Assembly (NCBI GenBank): GCA_946480785.1
Contig: CAMLLD010000010.1
Span: 30,535 to 94,534, forward strand
Reading direction: 5' to 3'
Length of the DNA: 64,000 bases
Source of the DNA: an uncultured Blastocatellia bacterium
GTDB taxonomy: Bacteria > Acidobacteriota > Blastocatellia > Pyrinomonadales > Pyrinomonadaceae
The position numbers and the translations under genes were made by a program. Under the pieces are notes generated by a model. That model had not been told where the DNA came from and searched no databases. It worked only from the letters and a program-made list of their open reading frames with translations. Positions 43,987 to 53,185 of this stretch are shown here, piece after piece; positions within the stretch are counted from its first letter, which is position 1; every line of letters starts with the position of its first letter.

Positions 43987-44927
43987 GCACCAACACTCTT
44001 TCTGAACGAGTGAGCAATGGAGATCCGGCCGCGGTCGCACGCGCCATCTCGAAGATCGAAGACGGTTCGAATGATTCCGCTGCGTTGATGAAAGAGATCT
44101 ACGCGATCTCACGCGGCGCGTTAGTGATCGGCCTTACGGGTTCTCCCGGCGCCGGAAAATCTTCACTCGTCGATAAACTCGCGCTGCTTTATCGCCAACG
44201 CGGCGAGCGCGTCGGTATCGTCGCGGTTGATCCGTCCAGCCCGTTTTCCGGCGGCGCTATTCTCGGCGATCGCATTCGCATGCAGACGCTCGGCCTCGAC
44301 GAGGGCGTCTTCATTCGTTCGATGGCCACACGCGGCAACCTCGGCGGCCTCGCGCGCGCCACCGTCGACGCGGTCGCGATACTCGACGCGGCGGGTTACG
44401 CGCGCGTGATTGTCGAGACGGTCGGCGTCGGACAGGACGAAGTCGAGATCGTCAAAGCCGCGGACGTTTCGATCGTCGTGCTCGTGCCTGGCATGGGCGA
44501 CGACATCCAGGCCATCAAAGCCGGAATCATGGAGATCGGCGACATCTTCGTGATCAATAAAGCCGACCGTGAAGGCGTTTACGCGACGGAAAAGGAACTG
44601 GAAGCGCTGCTCTCGTTGACTTCGCGGAATGACGGCTGGGATCCACCGATCGTGAAGACGGTCGCAACGGAGAACCAGGGCGTCGAGGCGCTCGCCGAAG
44701 CGATCGAACGTTATCGGCAAACACAGTTGAGCGAGGTTGGGTCGAGCGAGCGCCGCCACGCGATTGCCCGCTGGCGTATCGTCGAATTGCTGCGCGAGCG
44801 ACTCCTGGCGCGGGTTTTGGCATCAGAATCCTCGGTTGCTATGCTTGAACGGCTCGCGGATGAAGTTGCAACCCGTCGCCGCGACCCGTATTCTGCGGTT
44901 GAAGAACTCATTAACTCGGATAAATGA
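43983..44927 (+). CDS. meaB: methylmalonyl-CoA mutase-associated GTPase MeaB
   Basis: A 314-residue P-loop GTPase starting with TTG on the preceding stop. [18 protein letters not shown] is the Walker A motif, [12 protein letters not shown] the G3 region and NKAD the specificity motif. MeaB/ArgK proteins protect and reload the B12-dependent methylmalonyl-CoA mutase. The epimerase gene starts inside its end (ATGA), so the two act in one pathway. The mutase itself is not in this window. Confidence 0.93.
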   Translation: MSTNTLSERVSNGDPAAVARAISKIEDGSNDSAALMKEIYAISRGALVIGLTGSPGAGKSSLVDKLALLYRQRGERVGIVAVDPSSPFSGGAILGDRIRMQTLGLDEGVFIRSMATRGNLGGLARATVDAVAILDAAGYARVIVETVGVGQDEVEIVKAADVSIVVLVPGMGDDIQAIKAGIMEIGDIFVINKADREGVYATEKELEALLSLTSRNDGWDPPIVKTVATENQGVEALAEAIERYRQTQLSEVGSSERRHAIARWRIVELLRERLLARVLASESSVAMLERLADEVATRRRDPYSAVEELINSDK

Positions 44928-45319
44928 AGGTCGATCATATCGGAATAGCCACGCCCACCATTGCAGATGGGCTCGCCATCTGGCGCGACGCGCTCGGGCT
45001 CGAACCGGACGCGACGGAAGAAGTCGCGGAGCAGGGCGTCAGAGTTTGCATGTTGCCGGTCGGTGACACGCACGTCGAACTGCTCGAGCCGCTGAGCGCC
45101 GAGTCGGCGGTGGGAAAGTTTTTGGCAAAGCGCGGCCCCGGAATTCATCACATCGCCATTGAAGTGCGCGACATCAAAGCGTCGCTCGCGGAGTTGAAAC
45201 AGAAAGGCGCACGGCTGATCGACGAAACACCACGCGTGGGCGCACGCGGGTGTTTGGTTGCTTTCGTTCACCCGTCGTCTACGAACGGAGTGTTGCTCGA
45301 GCTCGTGCAGCATCAATAG
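44924..45319 (+). CDS. mce: methylmalonyl-CoA epimerase
   Basis: A 131-residue VOC-fold protein: [19 protein letters not shown] starts the first module and GIHHIAIEVRDI the second, with the metal-binding His in each and a terminal Glu in LLELVQ. It interconverts the R and S forms of methylmalonyl-CoA. It is coupled to meaB and lies next to an acyl-CoA dehydrogenase, a propionate/odd-chain module. Confidence 0.93.
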   Translation: MKVDHIGIATPTIADGLAIWRDALGLEPDATEEVAEQGVRVCMLPVGDTHVELLEPLSAESAVGKFLAKRGPGIHHIAIEVRDIKASLAELKQKGARLIDETPRVGARGCLVAFVHPSSTNGVLLELVQHQ

Positions 45320-45336
45320 TCAGGAAAGGAAATACT

Positions 45337-46656
45337 TTGAATTCGACAAAGAAGGCTCTGATCGCCGCCGTTATCGGAATACTTTTTTCCGCCGGTTTGA
45401 TCTTCTGGCAGGTCAAGGCCCACAGGCTTGGACCAGTGGAGCTGACTGCCGACGACATGACGCTCCTCGCCGAGGACCAGTCGCCGCAGTTGCGCGCGCG
45501 TTTGGCCAGCGACGAACAGGCGCGCAAGGATTTCGCGAAGGGCGTGCGCCAGCTTTTGGCGGTGTCGGCAGAGGGAGAGGCTCACGGCGTCGCCAACGAT
45601 CCCGAGCTGAAGCGACAGTTGGAGTTTCAGCGGGCGAATATACTCGCGCAGTTCTATTTTCAGAACCAGGGTGAGAACGGGCCGAACATCACCGACCAGG
45701 AAGTCACTGATTATTTCAAACAGCCCATAAACCAGCAGCGGTTCGACAACCTTGTTGCGGATGCGAAGAAGCAGGATCCGCAGTTTGAAGCGCAGGCGCA
45801 GTCGAAGGAACAACTCGACCAGTTGAAGCAGCGCGTGGGCCGCGTCTTCCTCGCCGAACAGAAAGCCGTGCAGCAGGGTCTTGATAAAAAGCCGGACGTT
45901 CGGTTGCAGTTAGTGTTGCAGCACGCGCGTGCCGTGGCGGCGAAATATGCGAGCGACATCAAGTTGCAGGACCAGATGAAGGCCAGTGACGACGAAGTCA
46001 CCAAGTATCTCGCGGCTCATCCGGAGATGGATACGGACAAGGTACAGCGGGCGAAGGCCGAGGAAGTGTTGAAGCGCGTGCGTGCGGGCGAAGACTTCGC
46101 CACGCTCGCGAAAGAGTTTTCGACTGACCCGGGCTCGAAAGACAAGGGCGGCGATCTCGGCTGGTTTGGCACGGGACAGATGATTCCGGAGTTTGAAAAA
46201 GCCGCGTTTGCTTTGAAGCCGGGTGAAATCAGCGACGTGGTGCAGAGCCAGTACGGCTTCCACATCATCAAGGTCGAAGAGCGGAAGACGGAAACTAAAG
46301 ACGGCAAGCCGCAGGAGATGGTGCACGCGCGGCACATTCTGTTCAGCGAAGCGGGCGACAGTCCGTTTGGTCCACCGCAGAATTCGCGCAGCAAAGCGAA
46401 AGCCGCGCTCGAGAAGGAAAAAGCGGATAAGATTCTCGACGACATCGTTGCGCGTCACAACTCGGACGTGAAGGTGGCGGACAATTACACCGTGAAGCCG
46501 CCTGAGGCGGCGCCGCAGCAGTTTTCGCCGTTGCAGTCACCGGAGGAACCTGCGCCCACGCCACCGGGACCTAAGCCGACGCCGCAGTCGCCGGCGAAGC
46601 CGTCACAGCAGGCGAAGCCCGCGCAAGCGAAACCCAAGCCGCAGCCGCACCCATAG
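45337..46656 (+). CDS. periplasmic parvulin-type peptidylprolyl isomerase
   Basis: A 439-residue protein. TTG at 45337 follows AGGAAAGGA, and begins a signal anchor (about 5-24). A SurA/PrsA-like N-terminal helical domain (about 40-215) precedes a rotamase domain (about 245-325), with RAKAEEVLKRVRAGEDF and QSQYGFHIIKVEERKTE. A second, incomplete parvulin-like piece (VHARHILFSEAG) and a Pro/Gln/Lys-rich tail (about 395-439) follow. It helps fold exported or outer-membrane proteins. Confidence 0.88.
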   Translation: MNSTKKALIAAVIGILFSAGLIFWQVKAHRLGPVELTADDMTLLAEDQSPQLRARLASDEQARKDFAKGVRQLLAVSAEGEAHGVANDPELKRQLEFQRANILAQFYFQNQGENGPNITDQEVTDYFKQPINQQRFDNLVADAKKQDPQFEAQAQSKEQLDQLKQRVGRVFLAEQKAVQQGLDKKPDVRLQLVLQHARAVAAKYASDIKLQDQMKASDDEVTKYLAAHPEMDTDKVQRAKAEEVLKRVRAGEDFATLAKEFSTDPGSKDKGGDLGWFGTGQMIPEFEKAAFALKPGEISDVVQSQYGFHIIKVEERKTETKDGKPQEMVHARHILFSEAGDSPFGPPQNSRSKAKAALEKEKADKILDDIVARHNSDVKVADNYTVKPPEAAPQQFSPLQSPEEPAPTPPGPKPTPQSPAKPSQQAKPAQAKPKPQPHP

Positions 46657-46689
46657 TCGCGAAGTTCTGCGGCCGGTGTGGACGGGATC

Positions 46690-47553
46690 ATGCAGTTAGG
46701 CGACTACGCGGTACACGTAATTCAGGACGCAGAATTTCGTCTTGATGGAGGGGCCATGTTCGGCGTGGTCCCTCGTAGTTTGTGGTCGCAAGTGTGTCCG
46801 CCGGACGGCGAGAATCGCGTGCGGATGAACATGAACTGCGTGTTGATTGATACCGGTTCTGAGCGGGTCTTGATTGAGACCGGGATTGGTGACAAGTGGC
46901 CCGCGAAGCACGCGACGATGTACGGGATTGAGCGTGTGCGGCCTTTAGCGGAAACGTTGTTTGCGGAGACGGGTGTGGCGGCTGATGACGTCACGATCGT
47001 CGTGAACACGCATTTACACTTCGATCACGCGGGTGGCAACACTTCGCTCGATGCACACGGCGACGCGGTAGCTACGTTTCCGAATGCGCGTTATTTCGTT
47101 TCGCGCGCGGAGTTGGACCACGCGGAACAACCGACCGAACGCGATCGCGCCAGTTATCTGCCGGACAACTGGCGGCCTTTGCTGGCGTCGGGTCAGTTGG
47201 AAACGAAAGACGAGAGTTACGAGGTCGTGCCCGGCCTGACGATGGAAACGATCGCGGGCCACAATCGCTCGATGCAATGCTGGCGCTTGCAACGCAACGG
47301 CACGACGATGTTTGGCTTCGCCGATCTGGTGCCGATGCGCGCGCATCTGCGTCTGCCGTGGATCATGGGTTACGACCTTTATCCGGTGGAAACGCTCGCG
47401 GCAAAGAAACGGCTCTTGCCGGAGGCGGCGCGCGAAAGTTGGCTGTGTTTGTTCTATCACGATCCGGACGAACCTGTTTGCCGGTTGACGGCAGGCGCGA
47501 AGGAGTTCGAGGCGGTCCCTTATCGCGCGGAGGAAAAGAGCGTTCATGAGTGA
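46690..47553 (+). CDS. MBL-fold metallo-hydrolase
   Basis: A 287-residue protein. The zinc motif [11 protein letters not shown] (HxHxDH) lies near residue 105, a further His in AGHNRSMQC and an Asp in FGFADLVPM, and the last His in FYHDPDEP. It has no secretion signal and no beta-CASP region. An alternative GTG is at 46678. It resembles the quorum-lactonase/SoxH-like MBL group without a clear specific match. Its 3' end overlaps mtnP by 8 bp. Confidence 0.85.
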   Translation: MQLGDYAVHVIQDAEFRLDGGAMFGVVPRSLWSQVCPPDGENRVRMNMNCVLIDTGSERVLIETGIGDKWPAKHATMYGIERVRPLAETLFAETGVAADDVTIVVNTHLHFDHAGGNTSLDAHGDAVATFPNARYFVSRAELDHAEQPTERDRASYLPDNWRPLLASGQLETKDESYEVVPGLTMETIAGHNRSMQCWRLQRNGTTMFGFADLVPMRAHLRLPWIMGYDLYPVETLAAKKRLLPEAARESWLCLFYHDPDEPVCRLTAGAKEFEAVPYRAEEKSVHE

Positions 47554-48427
47554 GCTTCCCAAAGTGCGCTTCGGCATCATCGGCGGCAGCGGTCTGTATC
47601 AGATGCCGGAGTTGACGAACGTTGAAGAGGTCAGGGTCAAGACGCCGTTTGGCGATCCTTCCGATGCGTTTGTAGTGGGAACTCTCGAAGGCGAACGCGT
47701 TGCGTTTCTGCCGCGGCATGGTGTGGGCCATCGCTTCACGCCGACCGAGGTTCCGTTTCGCGCGAACATTTACGCGCTGAAGTTGTTGGGCGTCGAGCGA
47801 ATTCTGTCAGCGTCCGCGGTGGGATCTTTGCAGGAGCAGTACGCGCCGCTCGACATGGTGATTCCGGATCAGTTTTTCGATCGCACGCGCGGGCGCGTGC
47901 GGGAGTCGACGTTCTTCGGCGAGGGGATCGTGGCCCACGTTTCGTTTGCGCATCCGGTTTGTGCGGCCGTGGGCGATGTGTTGGAAGCGGCGTGTGGCGT
48001 GGCGGACGTGAAGGCGCATCGGGGCGGCACGTATTTGTGCATGGAAGGGCCGGCGTTTTCGACGGTGGCGGAGTCGAATGTCTATCGCTCGTGGGGCATG
48101 GACATCATCGGCATGACGAATTTGCAGGAAGCGAAGCTCGCGCGCGAAGCGGAGATTTGTTACGCGACACTCGCGCTCGTGACTGATTACGACTGCTGGC
48201 ATCCGGGGCACGACGCGGTGAGCGTCGAGACGGTGGTTGAATATCTCAACAAGAACGTGCGCAACGCGCAGCTTATCTTGCGCGAAGCGGTGAAGCGTCT
48301 GCGTACGGCGGAACGCGAGTGCAAATGCGGCTCCGCCCTGCAGCACGCCATCTTCACCGCCCCCAACCTCTGGCCCGAAGCGACGGCGAAGAAATTGGAA
48401 GCGATCGTCGGGAAGTACCAGCGTTAG
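47546..48427 (+). CDS. mtnP: S-methyl-5'-thioadenosine phosphorylase
   Basis: A 293-residue protein. [15 protein letters not shown] is the phosphate-binding start, then [20 protein letters not shown] and [14 protein letters not shown], the MTAP/PNP family-2 signatures. It cleaves methylthioadenosine (MTA) to adenine and methylthioribose phosphate. The substrate pocket sequence resembles MTAP rather than purine nucleoside phosphorylase, but this split is known to be subtle. No other methionine-salvage genes are nearby. Confidence 0.92.
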   Translation: MSELPKVRFGIIGGSGLYQMPELTNVEEVRVKTPFGDPSDAFVVGTLEGERVAFLPRHGVGHRFTPTEVPFRANIYALKLLGVERILSASAVGSLQEQYAPLDMVIPDQFFDRTRGRVRESTFFGEGIVAHVSFAHPVCAAVGDVLEAACGVADVKAHRGGTYLCMEGPAFSTVAESNVYRSWGMDIIGMTNLQEAKLAREAEICYATLALVTDYDCWHPGHDAVSVETVVEYLNKNVRNAQLILREAVKRLRTAERECKCGSALQHAIFTAPNLWPEATAKKLEAIVGKYQR

Positions 48428-48443
48428 TTTAGTGAGGTAAGTT

Positions 48444-48923
48444 ATGAAAGTTACGTTTCTCTTTGCAGTTCTAATAGTGGCAGCGCTGTTTGTAGTCGCG
48501 CCGGTAACGCGCGCGCAGGGTGTGCGAACGGGGCCGGATCCGTCAACGCTGCGAGATCCGGATCTCGAACGCGACTCGCTCCATAATCTCGAGGTCGCGC
48601 GCAACTACTTCAAACTGAAGAAAGCTTACGTCGCGTCGTTGAAACGCTGCGAAGAGATCATCGCCGGCAATCCCAACTTCGCGAAGATTGAAGAAGTGCT
48701 CCTGATGGCGGGCCAAAGCAGCCTGTGGCTCGCGGAGAAGAAGGGCAAACAAAGCCCGGATCTTTACGTCACGTTCGACGGCGGCGAAAAGAAAACCCTA
48801 ACGTCCGAGCAGTTTCGCGAGATGGGCCGCGATTACCTGAACAAGTTGATCAAGGACCATCCCGATAGTCCATACGCAAAAGAGGCGCGCGAAGAGCTCG
48901 CCGCGCTGCAGACCAAACCTTAA
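48444..48923 (+). CDS. secreted BamD-like helical protein
   Basis: A 159-residue protein with a signal peptide (LFAVLIVAALFVVAPVTRAQ). The mature part contains two TPR-like helical pairs (LHNLEVARNYFKLKKAYVAS, and YLNKLIKDHPDSPYAKEAREEL) that resemble the BamD/YfiO family, but it lacks a lipobox and is half the usual length. GAGG precedes the ATG at 48444. It may be a periplasmic adaptor; its exact role is unknown. Confidence 0.65.
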   Translation: MKVTFLFAVLIVAALFVVAPVTRAQGVRTGPDPSTLRDPDLERDSLHNLEVARNYFKLKKAYVASLKRCEEIIAGNPNFAKIEEVLLMAGQSSLWLAEKKGKQSPDLYVTFDGGEKKTLTSEQFREMGRDYLNKLIKDHPDSPYAKEAREELAALQTKP

Positions 48924-48940
48924 AAAGAACAAGTCAGGAA

Positions 48941-48984
48941 GGGGGCAGCGCCCCCGCTTAGAGATCTCGACCTTAAGGGATCTC
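48941..48984 (+). other. two consecutive hairpins between genes
   Basis: GGGGGC/GCCCCC with a three-base loop (48941-48955) is followed by GAGATC (48961-48966) pairing with GATCTC (48979-48984) around CCTTAAGG. No T tract follows, so it may be an mRNA-stabilising or attenuating structure ahead of the kinase gene. Confidence 0.45.
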
Positions 48985-48987
48985 CAC

Positions 48988-49920
48988 TTGAATCCTATGT
49001 CACTTCTCGTTGTCGGTTCCGTTGCTTACGATTCGGTCGAAACTCCTTTCGGTAAAAAAGAGAAGATGCTTGGCGGCTCCGCTTCGCACTTCTCCATTTC
49101 CGCCAGCTTCTTTACTGACGTCAGCATCGTCGGCGTAGTCGGCGGCGATTTCACTGACGGCGAAGTCTTCGCCGAACGCCATATCAACACGCACGATCTC
49201 GAACGTATCGAAGACGGCAAAACGTTTCGCTGGGGCGGCCGTTACGATTACGATCTCAACGTCGCGCACACGCTCTTCACCGATCTGAACGTCTTCGCCG
49301 ATTTCCAGCCGAAGCTTTCGGAAGAGTCGAAACGTTCGCGCCTCTTGTTTCTCGGAAACATTCAACCGGACTTGCAACGCGGCGTGCGCGAACAAATGCC
49401 CGATGCCGAACTCGTCGCGCTCGACACGATGAACCTCTGGATCGAGCACACGCGCGAGTCGTTGCTGAAAACGATCAGCGTCGTCGACGTCGTGATCATC
49501 AACGACGCGGAAGCGCGCATGCTCACGGAGATTCCGAACCTGATCAAAGCCGCGCATCAGATTCTGCGTTGGGGACCAAAAGCGCTGATCATCAAACGCG
49601 GCGAGTACGGCGCGGCGATGTTTACGCCCGACAGTTACTTCGCGATTCCGGCGTACCCGTTGGAATCGGTGTTCGATCCGACCGGCGCCGGCGACACGTT
49701 TGCCGGTGGCTTTATGGGCTATCTCGCGAGCCAGGAACAACTCGATGAAGCCGCGATGCGACGCGCGATGATCTTCGGTTCGGTGATGGCATCGTTCAAC
49801 GTCGAGGAGTTCGGCACGGATCGCGTGCGCCGTCTCACGTACGCGGAAATCAATGATCGTTTTCGCGCCTTCAAACGAATGACACATTTTGATGAGATAC
49901 CGTTTGAGGTGAAAGCTTAA
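48988..49920 (+). CDS. PfkB-family carbohydrate/nucleoside kinase
   Basis: A 310-residue protein, TTG at 48988 or ATG at 48997. It has LGGSASHFSISASFF near residue 28, typical of ribokinase/adenosine kinase-type enzymes, and the C-terminal DPTGAGDTFAGGFMG with the catalytic Asp near 230. It phosphorylates a sugar or nucleoside; the substrate cannot be deduced. A similar kinase is often found beside MTAP and purine-salvage genes, and mtnP is two genes upstream. Confidence 0.88.
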   Translation: MNPMSLLVVGSVAYDSVETPFGKKEKMLGGSASHFSISASFFTDVSIVGVVGGDFTDGEVFAERHINTHDLERIEDGKTFRWGGRYDYDLNVAHTLFTDLNVFADFQPKLSEESKRSRLLFLGNIQPDLQRGVREQMPDAELVALDTMNLWIEHTRESLLKTISVVDVVIINDAEARMLTEIPNLIKAAHQILRWGPKALIIKRGEYGAAMFTPDSYFAIPAYPLESVFDPTGAGDTFAGGFMGYLASQEQLDEAAMRRAMIFGSVMASFNVEEFGTDRVRRLTYAEINDRFRAFKRMTHFDEIPFEVKA

Positions 49921-49938
49921 CTGAGAGGAACCTGAAGC

Positions 49939-50346
49939 ATGTTCTGTCCCACCTGTGAAGCCGAATACGAACCCGGCATTACGCGCTGTCCTGACGACGA
50001 AACCGAGTTGGTGGACCATCTCACACCGGAGACCACCGGCCGCGACGACAGCGAGGCGCGCTTCATCTCACTTTTCAAACTCGGCTCGCCGGCCGAAGCC
50101 GAGATGGTCAACGACATCTTGTCGAAGAATGGCATTCGCTCGATGATCAAGTCGGGCGGGGCCGATGCGTTTTCACCTTTGCTGTCCGTGGGCTTTCAAG
50201 GCGCTGAGGTCTTCGTCGACGAACGCGACAGCGATCGCGCCACGGAACTTTACGAAGCCTTTTTTGGTGACGACACGACGCCGCTCACCGGTGGCTCAGG
50301 CGAAGAAGATGAAGATGACTTTGAAGATGATGACGAAGAGGAGTGA
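49939..50346 (+). CDS. zinc-ribbon plus DUF2007 signal-transduction-like protein
   Basis: A 135-residue protein. The first 30 residues hold a zinc ribbon (FCPTCEAEY with RCPDDETEL). Residues about 50-105 resemble DUF2007 (LFKLGSPAEAEMVNDILSKNGI, then GAEVFVDERDSDRA). The last 25 residues are nearly all Asp/Glu (EEDEDDFEDDDEEE). DUF2007 proteins are predicted signal-transducing; no partner is evident. Its stop overlaps cutA. Confidence 0.7.
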   Translation: MFCPTCEAEYEPGITRCPDDETELVDHLTPETTGRDDSEARFISLFKLGSPAEAEMVNDILSKNGIRSMIKSGGADAFSPLLSVGFQGAEVFVDERDSDRATELYEAFFGDDTTPLTGGSGEEDEDDFEDDDEEE

Positions 50347-50672
50347 TGTCCGGCGACGATCCCATCGTAGTTTTCCTGACCGCGTCCAGCGGTGAGGAAG
50401 CCACGCGCCTCGCGGATATGCTCATCGGCGCACACCTCGCCGCGTGCGTGCAGATCCTGCCGGAAATGGAATCGGTTTATCGCTGGCAGGGAAAGATCGA
50501 GCGGCAGTCCGAGATTTTACTAATCGCAAAAACAATCGCCGCGAAGTTTGCGGATCTTGAAAGGGAAGTGCGGGCGTTGCACAGTTACGAGACGCCCGAG
50601 ATCGTCGCGGTGCCACTCGTCGCCGGTTCCACGCCCTACCTCGAATGGCTGGCTGACAGCTTGAATCCTTAA
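50346..50672 (+). CDS. cutA: CutA divalent-ion tolerance protein
   Basis: A 108-residue protein of the usual length. LIGAHLAACVQILPEMESVYRWQGKIE contains the CutA trimer core; the motif KTIAAKFADLEREVRALHSYETPEIVAVPL is diagnostic (written here as adjacent pieces: HSYETPEIVAVP). The family forms a stable trimer linked to copper and other metal tolerance. It starts on the previous stop (TGATG) and converges with the LOG gene. Confidence 0.93.
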   Translation: MSGDDPIVVFLTASSGEEATRLADMLIGAHLAACVQILPEMESVYRWQGKIERQSEILLIAKTIAAKFADLEREVRALHSYETPEIVAVPLVAGSTPYLEWLADSLNP

Positions 50673-51427
50673 CTCGGCAAACGAATATCGTCGGACACGA
50701 GCTTATCGATCTCGTGCAGTGAGCTCTGGCTGCGATTGAGGATCTCGATCACTTCGTGTGGCGAGTCAGTCACGTGAAAGATGCGCATGTCGAGGTCACC
50801 GATCTTCCCGCCGGGCAACACCACCGCGCGAAACCAATCCAACAAGCCACTCCAGTACTTAGTGCCGAAAAGTACGACCGGGAAGTTGCGGATCTTCTTC
50901 GTTTGAATCAGCGTCAGCGCTTCAAAGAGTTCGTCAAACGTGCCGAAGCCGCCGGGAAAGATGATGAAGCCGAGACTGTATTTGACGAACATCATCTTGC
51001 GCACGAAAAAGTATTTGAACTTCAGGCTGCGCGTTTGATATGCGTTGGGCCGCTGTTCGAAAGGCAACTCGATGTTGCAGCCGATCGAAAGACCGCCCGC
51101 TTCGAACGCGCCGCGATTCGCGGCCTCCATGATTCCTGGTCCACCGCCGGTGATCACCGCGTAGCCTTCGCCCGCGAGCAGAGCCGCAGTTTCCTGTGCG
51201 GCGATGTAATCGGGATCCGCCGGCTTCGAACGCGCCGAACCGAAGATCGAGACGCCGCGCGTCAATGTCGCCAGCTCGTCGAAACCCTCGACAAACTCAC
51301 CCATGATGCGAAACACCCGCCACGGATCGGTGTGCGTAAACTCGTCGGCCCGCGGGCTCTCGAGTAGTTGTTCGTCCTGTGTGGAACCGGGCGCCTTTTG
51401 TGCCGGCTGTTTTTGTTCTTCGTCCAT
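50669..51427 (-). CDS. LOG-family cytokinin riboside monophosphate phosphoribohydrolase-like protein
   Basis: A 252-residue protein (TIGR00730 family). GGGPGIMEAANRGA and PGGFGTFDELFEALTLIQ are the two nucleotide-monophosphate motifs and contain the catalytic Arg/Glu region. Family members hydrolyse the N-glycosidic bond of nucleoside monophosphates; some were annotated as lysine decarboxylases in error. An acidic and Gln-rich 35-residue extension precedes the core. Last gene of the VWA-purH-M48-fabI run. Confidence 0.88.
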   Translation of the reverse strand: MDEEQKQPAQKAPGSTQDEQLLESPRADEFTHTDPWRVFRIMGEFVEGFDELATLTRGVSIFGSARSKPADPDYIAAQETAALLAGEGYAVITGGGPGIMEAANRGAFEAGGLSIGCNIELPFEQRPNAYQTRSLKFKYFFVRKMMFVKYSLGFIIFPGGFGTFDELFEALTLIQTKKIRNFPVVLFGTKYWSGLLDWFRAVVLPGGKIGDLDMRIFHVTDSPHEVIEILNRSQSSLHEIDKLVSDDIRLPS

Positions 51428-51434
51428 GTCTCGC

Positions 51435-52199
51435 TCAGATGCCCATGATGTTGTACCCGCAGTCGACGTAGATCACTTCCCCCGTGATGCCCGAAGCCAT
51501 CGAGCTGCACAGAAACACGGCGGTGTTTCCCACTTCGCGCGGCTCGACATTACGTCCGAGCGGCGCGCGTTCCGCGTGGTGCTTCAACATCGTGCTGAAA
51601 TCAGAGACGCCGCGCGCTGACAGCGTTTGAATTGGACCAGCGCTGATCGCGTTGATGCGGATGTTGCGCGGGCCGAGATCTTTCGCGAGGTAGCGCGTGC
51701 TCGCTTCGAGCGCCGCTTTTGCCACGCCCATCACGTTGTAACCCGCGACGACTTTTTCCGCGCCGTAGTAAGACATCGTGACGATGCTGCCGCCTTCGGT
51801 CATCAACGGCGCCGCGGCGCGCGCGAGTTGCGGCAACGAATACGCGCTGATCTCGAGCGCCGTTAGAAACGCTTCGCGGCTCGTGTCGAGATACTCGCCG
51901 CCGAGCGCTTCGCGTGGCGCAAAGGCGATGCTGTGGATGAGAAAGTCGAGCCGGCCAAACTCTTCGCCGACTTTGCGAAACGTCTCGTCGACTTCTTCCT
52001 GTTTCGTGACGTCGCACGAGAGCAACAGCGAGCCGGGCATCGACTCGCGCGTCAAGCTCTCGACGTTCTCCTGCAAACGCTCGCCCTGATAAGTGAAAGC
52101 GAGGCGAGCGCCCGCTTCGTGCATGGCCTGGGCAGTGGCCCACGCAATCGAGCGCTTGTTGGCCACGCCAAAAATGATTCCGGTTTTGTTTTCGAGCAT
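51435..52199 (-). CDS. fabI: enoyl-[acyl-carrier-protein] reductase, NADH-type
   Basis: A 254-residue SDR-fold protein. GVANKRSIAWATAQAMHEAGA is the NADH-binding start of FabI, and the catalytic Tyr-(x6)-Lys lies in SYYGAEKVVAGYNVMGVAKAALE. ISAGPIQTLSARGVSDF forms the flexible loop that triclosan targets. It reduces enoyl-ACP at the end of each fatty-acid elongation cycle. It sits between the M48 and LOG genes. Confidence 0.95.
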   Translation of the reverse strand: MLENKTGIIFGVANKRSIAWATAQAMHEAGARLAFTYQGERLQENVESLTRESMPGSLLLSCDVTKQEEVDETFRKVGEEFGRLDFLIHSIAFAPREALGGEYLDTSREAFLTALEISAYSLPQLARAAAPLMTEGGSIVTMSYYGAEKVVAGYNVMGVAKAALEASTRYLAKDLGPRNIRINAISAGPIQTLSARGVSDFSTMLKHHAERAPLGRNVEPREVGNTAVFLCSSMASGITGEVIYVDCGYNIMGI

Positions 52200-52212
52200 G
52201 TTGGATTGCAGC

Positions 52213-53181
52213 TTAGGCTGCCGCGCTTTCGGGTGAAGTCATGAGAGCTTTGTATTCGCCGCTTTCCACCCATTGCAGGATCTCGGCCACGCGCCACACG
52301 GGGAACGGATGGCTCAGGCCGGAAGTGATCACGTCGGCCCAGAAACGATCAAGCGCCTTCTCGTCGTAGTTCTTCTGGAAGTCGCGGGCCTGGGCCAGGA
52401 ATTGATCGTAGTCGACGCGGGAAGCGAAAGTGCCGCCGGCGAGTTTCATCATCGTGCGGCCGATGACGTTTGCGTCCTGCGTCACGAGCAACGCGGCGCG
52501 ATCGCAGGAGAGTTCGGCGCGGCGCGCCCACGCGAGCAGGGCGGCGCGCATGCTCATCGTCAGTAGTTCTTTGATGATGAACGTGAGTGGCGACGCGAGC
52601 ACCGCGGTCTTGGCGAGAAACTCGATCAAGCGCGCGGCGGTGAGATAGAGCACGTGCTCGGAGTGAATGTGTCCTACTTCATGCGCGACGACCGCCAGCA
52701 CTTCTTCGTCGTTCAAGCGCTCGATCAGTTGTGAATAGAGAACGATCACCGGACGTTCGACGCCGCCCGTGAATGCGTTCACGATCGGATTCTGTTGGAC
52801 GAACAGGTCCGGCATGTCGACGCCGAGTGTGGTGCAGGCGATCTGCAGCTTCGCGTAAAGATCGGGACACTGCGTCGGCGTGACCTTCACGGCACTTGCC
52901 GTGAAGATGACGCGAATGGCCGACTCGCCCGTGACGGCGAGCAGTTTCTTGAGCGCCGAATCGATTCCCGGAATCGCGCGCAACGCGGCAAGCGCGCGGC
53001 GATCGTCGGGATGGATGTACTGGTCCTTGTCGAGGTGCGCGAACTTCTTGTGCGGCGCATCGGAAAGCGGCAGGCGGCAGCGCCCGCAGCGCGCGTCGCC
53101 CGCGTCGGATCGGATTTGGTTGCGCTGTCCGCAGTAACGACAGCGGATTGAGTTTTCGTTGTCAGCCATGTTGGTGCTCAT
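52213..53181 (-). CDS. M48-family metallopeptidase with N-terminal zinc ribbon
   Basis: A 322-residue protein. The first 45 residues form a zinc ribbon (CRYCGQRNQ with CGRCRLPLS). The catalytic motif VAHEVGHIHSEH is near residue 165, and the third ligand Glu is expected around ELSCDRAALLV near 225. A hydrophobic stretch (about 185-210) may be a membrane loop, though weaker than in HtpX. Zinc-ribbon M48 proteins are a sub-type seen in Acidobacteria. Its exact substrate is unknown. Confidence 0.88.
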   Translation of the reverse strand: MSTNMADNENSIRCRYCGQRNQIRSDAGDARCGRCRLPLSDAPHKKFAHLDKDQYIHPDDRRALAALRAIPGIDSALKKLLAVTGESAIRVIFTASAVKVTPTQCPDLYAKLQIACTTLGVDMPDLFVQQNPIVNAFTGGVERPVIVLYSQLIERLNDEEVLAVVAHEVGHIHSEHVLYLTAARLIEFLAKTAVLASPLTFIIKELLTMSMRAALLAWARRAELSCDRAALLVTQDANVIGRTMMKLAGGTFASRVDYDQFLAQARDFQKNYDEKALDRFWADVITSGLSHPFPVWRVAEILQWVESGEYKALMTSPESAAA

Positions 53182-53185
53182 AATA

